Shown piece after piece: positions 7,519 through 12,889 of a DNA stretch of 12,889 bases. Origin of the DNA: Chloroflexota bacterium. Its GTDB lineage: Bacteria > Chloroflexota > Dehalococcoidia > GIF9 > UBA5629. Position 1 is the first letter of the stretch. Each line of letters begins with the position of its first letter. A program made the position numbers and the translations under genes. The stretch covers positions 889,559 through 902,447 of the forward strand of contig CP070642.1 of the NCBI GenBank assembly GCA_020354105.1, written 5' to 3'. Under the pieces are notes generated by a model. That model searched no databases. It was not told where the DNA came from and saw only the letters and a program-made list of their open reading frames with translations.

Positions 7519-8727
7519 CTATTTCTGCAAGTCATCAATAATCTCTCGCAGGACTCGTTGCTGCGCTTGGGTTAAAGTAAAAGGCAGTGAAATCAAAAAT
7601 CTATCGAGCTTATCTTTATTAAAAGCGAAGGCATTGCCCGGCTGACCTTCTTGCCAGTCTCGCTTTTTACCGAGCACACCTAGCTGGATAAGGAAGAGCT
7701 CATCGAAAGCCAGACGCCTCCTCGCTTCGTCCTTTGCTAAAGTGCTATCCGGATAGTGTGCCTGCATAATCGCCTCGGGCAAATCTAAGAGCCGGCTGTT
7801 GCTTTTAATCTCTTGCGGCAAAAAATCCGTCACCTGCCATACCCAATCATCAAGAACCCTCTTTACCAGGTTCCTCACTTGACGGGAATACAAACCTCGT
7901 GTTAAAGGATAAACAGGCACCAGGCGACCGGTATGAATTAGCTCCTTATCCTCAACAAGTTCCCATTCAGGTGATTCAAAGACTTTATTACCCTTAAATT
8001 CAGATACTCTGCCGCTCAACACTAGTTGGGCATTGGTACGGAAATTCTTAGCCAGGAAAGGCTGATTAAACCAGACTGCCCTCATATTGCCTGTCTCATC
8101 GCCAACAATGACTTCAGTACCCTGTTGGAAACCTAGTCTGGCTATTCGAGCTTCCCAAATTGTCGCCAGAATAGTCTGTTCTTCACCAACTTCAAGCTCG
8201 GCAATAGGTTTTCTCTGGCTATAATCGAGATGACGTCTAGGAAAGAAATAAAGCATGTCCCGTATTGTCTGCACCCCCAGCTTAGCCAGCTTATTAGCTG
8301 AACTAGTAGCGATTCCTTTGGCAACAGTCACCGGCGAATCTAAACTCTTATCGCCGGTCTCAGAGCGAACTGCGGGACGTGCAGATGTCCGGCTGACTTC
8401 CTTAGAACGAGTTTTGCTTCTCTTGACTGGCGCCATGGCCACCGTTGCTTCCGCTTGAGCCAGCCAATCAAGGACATCGTTTATCCACGCCTTACGCTTA
8501 TCCACACTCCACTCAGCATAACTAGAATCAGACAAGCGAAGTTCACGGAATTGAGTCAGAAGTTCAGGAGAATTTAACTTATCCCTAGTGTTTCTAGCCC
8601 ATTTATGAAGGTACTTGTCGAGCCCACCTAACACCGTGGTATTAGCATAATTTCTCTGGCATTCCATTCGGAGAATGGTTCGAAGCGGCTCAACATCTAT
8701 GAGCGAAGAGGCTGTCACCGATTTCAA
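7519..8727 (-). CDS. recG: RecG helicase, N-terminal part (wedge domain), ending at an in-frame TAG
   Basis: The 402-codon 5' part of recG. It has an N-terminal segment with GGLDKYLHKWARN near 34-46, as in Chloroflexota-type RecG. A basic, low-complexity linker (KRSKTRSKEVSRTS) follows near 102-115. Then comes the wedge/OB domain that binds branched DNA (FPRRHLDYSQRKPI, later KNFRTNAQLVLSGRV), and the helicase Q-motif FTLTQAQQRV near the end. The stop (TAG, 7519-7521) falls between the Q-motif and Walker A, so the fragment cannot be an active helicase. Removing the stop gives one 827-residue protein, a plausible full length. The longest frame begins at TTG 8727, but a GAGAAGG directly abuts that codon. 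GTG at 8718 then has the same site about nine bases upstream and is the better start, with ATG at codon 21 as a third option. It follows fakA by 105 bases. Confidence 0.83.
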   Translation of the reverse strand: MKSVTASSLIDVEPLRTILRMECQRNYANTTVLGGLDKYLHKWARNTRDKLNSPELLTQFRELRLSDSSYAEWSVDKRKAWINDVLDWLAQAEATVAMAPVKRSKTRSKEVSRTSARPAVRSETGDKSLDSPVTVAKGIATSSANKLAKLGVQTIRDMLYFFPRRHLDYSQRKPIAELEVGEEQTILATIWEARIARLGFQQGTEVIVGDETGNMRAVWFNQPFLAKNFRTNAQLVLSGRVSEFKGNKVFESPEWELVEDKELIHTGRLVPVYPLTRGLYSRQVRNLVKRVLDDWVWQVTDFLPQEIKSNSRLLDLPEAIMQAHYPDSTLAKDEARRRLAFDELFLIQLGVLGKKRDWQEGQPGNAFAFNKDKLDRFLISLPFTLTQAQQRVLREIIDDLQK

Positions 8728-8832
8728 CCTTCTCTAAGTCCCGGGGATAATCACTGTTGACCTAGTTCTGGCATTAAATCCAGCCAAGCATCAGCTATAA
8801 CCTTGACTAAATATAAAAGTCCCGAGAGGCTA

Positions 8833-9054
8833 TTATTCCAGAGAAACTATGTAGCGGTAATGCGGTTGTTCGCCAGATACCATCTCAACCTGTTTTTCAT
8901 GATATTTGCCGCGGATTTTCTGAGCCACCTGCTCCGCCTGAGTTGACTCGATATCAGCACCATAATATACAGTCACCACCTCTGCTGAACCAACACCTGC
9001 TTTATCAAGAGCTTCAAAAAGAGCCTTCTCTATATTATCATCGACAGCAAGCAA
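8833..9054 (-). CDS. FakA/YloV-like kinase, C-terminal 73 codons downstream of an in-frame TAA
   Basis: This short frame is the end of the FakA-like protein at 9055-10473, not a separate family that I recognise. It contains AEVVTVYYGADI and ends EQPHYRYIVSLE, which match the usual C-terminus of YloV/FakA proteins (an EIVT-x-YYG motif and a final GGQPLY-x-Y-x-ISVE-like end). The TAA at 9055-9057 is directly followed, in the same frame, by TTG at 9054-9052, which could serve as a start; no ribosome binding site is visible in front of it. Joining the two pieces gives about 546 residues, the usual family length. The C-terminal FakA domain contacts the DegV/FakB lipid carrier, so its loss should matter. 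Alternatives are a true two-polypeptide arrangement by termination-reinitiation, or a sequence error. Confidence 0.7.
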   Translation of the reverse strand: MLAVDDNIEKALFEALDKAGVGSAEVVTVYYGADIESTQAEQVAQKIRGKYHEKQVEMVSGEQPHYRYIVSLE

Positions 9055-10473
9055 TTATTCATCATCTAAGATGGCAATCACCTGCCCTTTCTTGATATTC
9101 AATCCTTGTAATTTCGTGCTACGTGCTGACTCGGTGATTTCTACAGTTCTCACAGTAGCGACAGCATCTTCCATAGCCTGAACATTATCCTTCATGTCTC
9201 CTTCGTAATTAAAAGCGATTAGAGCAGCTATCCCCTGAGGCATAGTCCTGGCTGGAATCACAGCTATCTCCTTGGATGTGAGGGACTGTACCTGAGAGGC
9301 AGCCAGAACGATATTTTTATTATTGGGTAACAGAATTACCTTCTGTGATGGCACTGCCTCAACTGCTTGAAGTATTTCCTGGACACTCGGGTTCATTGTC
9401 TGTCCACCTGTAACTATCGCCGCAGCCCCCAAACTTCGGAAGACCTCTCTCATTCCATTTCCAGCCGCAACCACCACCACGGCAATATCCGAGCTGGGTA
9501 ACCTGTCTTTCTGCATTTCAATAAAGCCAACATGCTGGTCGTCCATATTCTGAACTTGTAATTGATGCAAGGTGCCTAAGGAAGTGGCATAACGTATAAT
9601 ACCGCCCGGGTCATATGTGTGAATATGAACCCTGATAGTGGCCTCATCGCCAACAACGACAACGGATTGACCTTTGTTTTCCAGCTTCTTTCTTATCTTG
9701 TCAGGATTAAGTTTAGTGCCTTCGAGCAAGAAGTTAGTACAATATCCATAGGGCTCTTCTGCAACCTCGGTCATAATTGGAGCCGCCTTAGCAGCCACAG
9801 GCAACTCAGCGGCAACCACCTGCGGACGCCTGTATCTCATTTCCTCAACCTTTCCTTCTAAATAACGAAGTACACCCTCCAGCAATACATATATACCTTG
9901 ACCCCCTGCATCTACTACACCAGCTTCACGCAGCACATCTAACAAAAGAGGTGTCCTGGCCACTGAATCCTTAGCCGCATCAACGGCAGCCTCTGCTACA
10001 CTGGCTAAATTATCTGGAGTAGTCCGTGCAGCTTCTTTAGCAGCTTTAGACGCATCCTTGATCACTGTCAACATTGTTCCCTCTACCGGCTGAGATAGCC
10101 CTTTATAGGCAGCACGACTTGCCTCATCCAGTGCCACCGCCAAATCGCTTCCAGTAACAGACTCTTTCTCGTCAAGCCCCTTCGCCAAACCACGAAAGAA
10201 CTGAGACAGTATCACGCCTGAATTTCCCCTAGCTCCCATTAAAGCACCCTGGGCCATAGCCTTGGCTACAGCAAAGACGCTGTTGTCCGAAACTCGGTCG
10301 GCTTCTTCCATGACCGAGCGCATGGTGAGAAACATGTTCGTACCCGTATCACCATCAGGCACAGGGAAAACGTTTATGGCATTAATGTCTGGAACGCTTT
10401 TTTCCAGCCAGACACTGCCAGCAGCAAACATATCTCTGAACTCCTGACCATCACAGGAACGAGCTTGTTTCAT
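9055..10473 (-). CDS. fakA: FakA/YloV-like fatty-acid kinase (DAK2 domain), main part, ended by an in-frame TAA
   Basis: FakA phosphorylates fatty acids held by DegV/FakB proteins, feeding acyl-phosphate into phospholipid synthesis. The 472 codons cover the nucleotide-binding DhaL/DAK2-type domain. NVFPVPDGDTGTNM at 34-47 includes the Mg-binding aspartates D40 and D42; GARGNSGVILSQFFRG at 80-95 and VDAGGQGIYVLLEGV near 187-201 follow. The middle domain has YGYCTNF at 242-248 and RVHIH at 281-285; C245, H283 and H285 match the zinc ligands I recall from Staphylococcus aureus FakA. Most of the C-terminal partner-binding domain follows, ending AILDDE before TAA. The last 73 family residues continue in frame at 8833-9054. 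The ATG at 10473 has a strong AAAGGAG six to seven bases upstream. It is transcribed away from rpmB, from a shared 105-base region, and precedes recG. Confidence 0.9.
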   Translation of the reverse strand: MKQARSCDGQEFRDMFAAGSVWLEKSVPDINAINVFPVPDGDTGTNMFLTMRSVMEEADRVSDNSVFAVAKAMAQGALMGARGNSGVILSQFFRGLAKGLDEKESVTGSDLAVALDEASRAAYKGLSQPVEGTMLTVIKDASKAAKEAARTTPDNLASVAEAAVDAAKDSVARTPLLLDVLREAGVVDAGGQGIYVLLEGVLRYLEGKVEEMRYRRPQVVAAELPVAAKAAPIMTEVAEEPYGYCTNFLLEGTKLNPDKIRKKLENKGQSVVVVGDEATIRVHIHTYDPGGIIRYATSLGTLHQLQVQNMDDQHVGFIEMQKDRLPSSDIAVVVVAAGNGMREVFRSLGAAAIVTGGQTMNPSVQEILQAVEAVPSQKVILLPNNKNIVLAASQVQSLTSKEIAVIPARTMPQGIAALIAFNYEGDMKDNVQAMEDAVATVRTVEITESARSTKLQGLNIKKGQVIAILDDE

Positions 10474-10483
10474 TTCTTCTCCT

Positions 10484-10511
10484 TTGTATAATCTAGGAAT
10501 TGTGGTATAAT
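10484..10511 (+). promoter_or_regulatory. Candidate extended -10 promoter for rpmB
   Basis: The plus strand has a consensus TATAAT at 10506-10511 preceded by TGG, so it is an extended -10 (TG at 10503-10504). A weak -35, TTGTAT, lies at 10484-10489 with a 16-base spacer. It sits about 70 bases upstream of the rpmB start, leaving room for a short leader. Confidence 0.5.
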
Positions 10512-10528
10512 TCTACTCCTGTTGTCAA
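10499..10528 (-). promoter_or_regulatory. Candidate fakA promoter with a perfect -35 box
   Basis: On the minus strand a perfect TTGACA (10523-10528) is followed by 18 bases and CACAAT (10499-10504, four of six). It would transcribe fakA and probably recG. It overlaps the rpmB promoter candidate on the other strand, so the two probably compete for polymerase. Confidence 0.35.
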
Positions 10529-10578
10529 GACCGACTTAGCAGTTATATGGTTTCATCTGTGGAAAAGGAGTTAACAAT

Positions 10579-10767
10579 TTGGCTACAAAATGCGATATAT
10601 GTGGCAAAACGGTACACTTCGGCAACCGAGTAAGCCACTCGAAACAGCATACCAGGCGACGCTGGCTTCCCAATATCCAGCCAGCCACTATTATGATTGA
10701 CGGGAAATCCAAGCAGCTTAATCTGTGTACTCGCTGTCTGCGCAGCCAACATAAGCTAGCCCGATAA
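10579..10767 (+). CDS. rpmB: 50S ribosomal protein L28, zinc-ribbon (cysteine-containing) form
   Basis: Structural protein of the large ribosomal subunit. It has 62 residues, normal for the short bacterial form. It opens with ATKCDICGKTVHFGN and ends CTRCLRS, so the two CxxC pairs (C5/C8 and C50/C53) of the zinc-binding type of L28 are intact. The S-H-S-x-x-H-T-R-R-R-W-x-P-N-I-Q motif fills the middle. The start is TTG at 10579, chosen because AAAAGGAG ends eight bases upstream and the family sequence begins there. It is the only plus-strand gene in the window. It is divergent from fakA and convergent with rpe, and its last 12 bases overlap the end of rpe. Ribosomal protein genes are normally highly expressed, which fits the good extended -10 upstream. 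Confidence 0.96.
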   Translation: MATKCDICGKTVHFGNRVSHSKQHTRRRWLPNIQPATIMIDGKSKQLNLCTRCLRSQHKLAR

Positions 10768-11433
10768 ACCAAGCGCCTTCCTCATCTCCAGCAATGCCTT
10801 CCCAGCACCTTGCTTAGAACCAAAAATCGCAGCCCCGGCAACCAGCACATCAGCTCCCGCTTCAGCTACCTTTGGAGCTATACTCATGTTGATACCCCCA
10901 TCCACTTCTAGCTCTGCCTTAGCTCGCATGTCATCCAGTACCTTCCTCAGCCGGGCTATTTTATCCATCATACTGCTGATGAAAGCCTGACCGCCGAAAC
11001 CAGGATTAACGGTCATAACCAGTACCAGATCGAGCAAAGGAAGAACTTCATCCAGTGAGCTTAGAGGAGTGGCTGGATTTAACGATACTCCAACCTTAAC
11101 CCCCAGGCCTTTTATTGCTTCGACTAAGCGATGCAGATGTGTGGCAGCTTCAACATGGACAGTTATAATATCAGCCCCAGCGTCAGCAAACTGTGAGATA
11201 TGAGCCTCTGGTCGCTCAATCATCAAATGTACGTCCAGCGGCAGGTCAGTCCAGGAACGAAGCGAAGCTACCACAGGAGCACCAATAGTTATATTAGGCA
11301 CAAATTGCCCATCCATTACATCGACATGAATGTAGTCGGCTCCGGCTTTAGTTACTTCAACTACCTGTTCACCGAGACGGCTGAAATCAGCTGAAAGAAT
11401 TGACGGTGCTAGTTTAATTCGCCTACCCTTCAT
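10756..11433 (-). CDS. rpe: Ribulose-phosphate 3-epimerase
   Basis: Interconverts ribulose 5-phosphate and xylulose 5-phosphate in the non-oxidative pentose phosphate pathway, with a TIM-barrel fold and a metal-dependent mechanism. From ATG 11433 it has 225 residues, typical. Motifs: LAPSILSADFSRLGE at 8-22; HVDVMDGQFVPNITIG at 36-51 with metal and catalytic residues H36, D38 and D41; LDVHLMIERPE; MTVNPGFGGQ; VDGGI with the second catalytic aspartate; and GADVLVAGAAIFG in the phosphate-binding region. I prefer ATG 11433 over the longer TTG frame at 11448 because the family begins close to the KLAPSIL motif. The ATG lies inside the end of argH (11-base overlap), which suggests translational coupling. 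The gene ends in TAG at the normal length, overlapping rpmB tail to tail. Confidence 0.96.
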   Translation of the reverse strand: MKGRRIKLAPSILSADFSRLGEQVVEVTKAGADYIHVDVMDGQFVPNITIGAPVVASLRSWTDLPLDVHLMIERPEAHISQFADAGADIITVHVEAATHLHRLVEAIKGLGVKVGVSLNPATPLSSLDEVLPLLDLVLVMTVNPGFGGQAFISSMMDKIARLRKVLDDMRAKAELEVDGGINMSIAPKVAEAGADVLVAGAAIFGSKQGAGKALLEMRKALGLSG

Positions 11434-12826
11434 TCCTTTTCCCAACAAGCTTTCTAGCTCGTGTCAAGGCAGCTACCACCTGCTTGGGAGCAGTACCACC
11501 GATAATATCGCGAGCCTCAACCGAAGTTTCCACAGTAATACCGTACACATCATCGGCAAAAAAAGGTGAGAAATTACGATACTCATCCAGACTCAGTTCT
11601 TGAAAGCCTTTGTCTTTACTGATGGCATATTGCACCAGCTTGCCTACAATACTATGTGCCTGGCGAAAAGGCAATCCTTTCTTCGCCAGATAGTCAGCCA
11701 GGTCAGTAGCCAAGATATAGCTGCCTGATATCGTACTTACCATCTGGGTAGTATTTATTTTCAGCGTCTTTATCAGCCCGGTTAAAACTTCCAATGTCGA
11801 AATGAGTGTGTCAACAGTATCAAAAAGCCCTTCTTTATCTTCCTGTATATCGCGATTGTACGCCAAGGGCAATCCTTTCATTACCGTCAAAAGGCTGAGC
11901 AGATTGCCGTAAACTCTGCCCGTCTTGCCTCTGGCTAACTCTACCACACACGGATTCTTTTTCTGCGGCATAATGCTACTGCTCGTGGCATAGGCATCAT
12001 CAAGCTCCACGAAACCAAACTCAGCCGAAGACCAAAGCACTATTTCCTCCTCCAGCCGAGACAGATGCATCATCGTCATGGCAGCAGCAGCTTCATACTC
12101 AATAACAAAATCACGGTCAGAGACAGCATCAAGGCTATTGGCACTCAAGTCACTGAAGCCCAGTTTCTGAGCTATGAAATTGCGATCAACATTATAAGCT
12201 ACCCCAGCCAGAGCCCCACTGCCCAGCGGTAGAACATCAGTACGTTTTAAGCAATCCTGGAATCGCATCACATCCCGCTGCAGCATCTCAAAGTAGGCTA
12301 AGAGATGATGCGCAAAAAGTAAAGGCTGAGCCTGCTGCAAATGAGTATATCCGGGCATAATTGCAGTTTTGTTGGCCTCAGCTACATCAAGCAACGCCAG
12401 CTGAAAACCTTTTAGCTGACTAACAGTCTCCGAAACAGCTTCCTTGACGAACAAACGCATATCCAGAGCTATCTGGTCGTTTCTGGAACGAGCAGTATGT
12501 AGCTTGCCAGCAACGTCACCTATTTTCTCAAACAGGCGACTCTCTATATTCATATGTATATCCTCAAGCTCAGGCTTGAATTCAAATTTCCCTTGCTCAA
12601 TCTCTTCTCGAATTGAGGTAAGGCCTGAGACGATAAGCTCAGCATCTTTTTTCGATATCAGCTCCTGCTTAGCTAGCATCTGAGCATGTGCAATGCTCCC
12701 GGCGATGTCATGCTTATATAACCTCCAGTCAAAGGAAATGGAGGCAACATATTTCTCCGCTGCCTTGTCAACACCCTTTTTAAAGCGGTCGCGCAATTGA
12801 CTTTTAACTTCGTCTTTTTTAGCCAT
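11423..12826 (-). CDS. argH: Argininosuccinate lyase
   Basis: Splits argininosuccinate into arginine and fumarate, the last step of arginine synthesis; a homotetramer of the fumarase/aspartase superfamily. It has 467 residues, as expected. Motifs: FDWRLYKHDIAGSIAHAQML near 32-51; EDIHMNIESRL at 88-98; HTARSRNDQIALDMRL near 110-124; MPGYTHLQQAQP at 157-168 with a catalytic-region histidine (H162); and the superfamily signature SSIMPQKKNP at 283-292, including the catalytic serine loop. Residues 11-15 read LRDRF where many ArgH proteins have WGGRF, so the N-terminal motif is divergent. The ATG at 12826 has only a weak GTGAA-like site upstream. It ends in TAG and overlaps rpe by 11 bases. The upstream neighbour is cut off, so whether argG precedes it cannot be seen. 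Confidence 0.96.
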   Translation of the reverse strand: MAKKDEVKSQLRDRFKKGVDKAAEKYVASISFDWRLYKHDIAGSIAHAQMLAKQELISKKDAELIVSGLTSIREEIEQGKFEFKPELEDIHMNIESRLFEKIGDVAGKLHTARSRNDQIALDMRLFVKEAVSETVSQLKGFQLALLDVAEANKTAIMPGYTHLQQAQPLLFAHHLLAYFEMLQRDVMRFQDCLKRTDVLPLGSGALAGVAYNVDRNFIAQKLGFSDLSANSLDAVSDRDFVIEYEAAAAMTMMHLSRLEEEIVLWSSAEFGFVELDDAYATSSSIMPQKKNPCVVELARGKTGRVYGNLLSLLTVMKGLPLAYNRDIQEDKEGLFDTVDTLISTLEVLTGLIKTLKINTTQMVSTISGSYILATDLADYLAKKGLPFRQAHSIVGKLVQYAISKDKGFQELSLDEYRNFSPFFADDVYGITVETSVEARDIIGGTAPKQVVAALTRARKLVGKRNEG

Positions 12827-12843
12827 ATATTTTCACTAAAATC

Positions 12844-12888
12844 TCAAGCTTTCTTTTTCGACTTCTTTTCTCCGTTCTCACCACCCTG
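12844..12888 (-). CDS. Possible C-terminal end of an upstream gene (lysine-rich tail)
   Basis: The last bases of the window can be read on the minus strand as QGGENGEKKSKKKA followed by TGA, 17 bases before the argH start. The glycine, glutamate and lysine content looks like a basic tail of a real protein. A second frame is also open here and would run into argH, so the reading is uncertain. No family can be assigned from 14 residues. Confidence 0.25.
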   Translation of the reverse strand, partial: QGGENGEKKSKKKA

Positions 12889-12889
12889 C

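Noticed and set aside
4477..7521. Reassignment of TAG to an amino acid as the reason for the recG interruption
   Set aside because: TAG ends argS, the phosphatase, rpe and argH exactly where those families normally end, so TAG works as a stop in this genome. Local suppression is not excluded.
8751..8845. A 28-codon open stretch between fakA and recG on the minus strand that ends ADAWLDLMPELGQQ
   Set aside because: It reads like protein but has no start codon with a ribosome binding site, apart from an ATG a few codons from its end, and it matches nothing I know.
10536..10772. Two overlapping minus-strand open frames opposite rpmB
   Set aside because: They are antisense to a certain L28 gene and show no recognisable protein features.

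Overview
This window looks like a piece of a Chloroflexota chromosome, most likely a Dehalococcoidia-type anaerobe. The lineage is inferred from three things: the RecG N-terminal segment with a GGLDKYL motif, a TrpRS carrying a four-cysteine iron-sulfur-type motif, and the housekeeping gene order. No rRNA or other phylogenetic marker is present. Base composition looks fairly even throughout, and there are no insertion sequences, tRNAs, CRISPR arrays or phage genes. All genes but one (rpmB) lie on the minus strand, so the biological reading order runs from the right end of the window to the left.

In transcription order: a possible lysine-rich C-terminus of an unidentified gene (12844-12888); argH (argininosuccinate lyase); rpe (ribulose-phosphate 3-epimerase), which overlaps the end of argH; rpmB (ribosomal protein L28) on the plus strand, whose end overlaps the end of rpe; a FakA/YloV-like fatty-acid kinase broken by an in-frame TAA; recG broken by an in-frame TAG; argS and trpS (two aminoacyl-tRNA synthetases); an inositol-monophosphatase-family phosphatase; a soluble triple-PAS diguanylate cyclase; and the first 180 codons of a DegV/FakB-like fatty-acid-binding protein, cut by the window edge. 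The block rpe / rpmB (opposite strand) / fakA / recG matches, in order and relative orientation, the arrangement I recall from Bacillus subtilis.

FakA-like and DegV-like proteins are the kinase and lipid-carrier halves of the bacterial fatty-acid kinase system, and both partners are here about 8 kb apart. The other genes serve arginine and pentose-phosphate metabolism, translation, DNA repair and c-di-GMP signalling.

The main anomaly is the pair of neighbouring genes, fakA and recG, each interrupted once by a stop codon with the frame kept on both sides. The two stops differ (TAA and TAG), and the remaining sequence of both proteins looks intact and conserved. TAG ends several other genes here at their expected family length, so general reassignment of TAG is unlikely. 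Assembly or sequencing error, recent inactivation, suppression, or termination-reinitiation remain open. I see no clear undescribed multi-gene system in this window.
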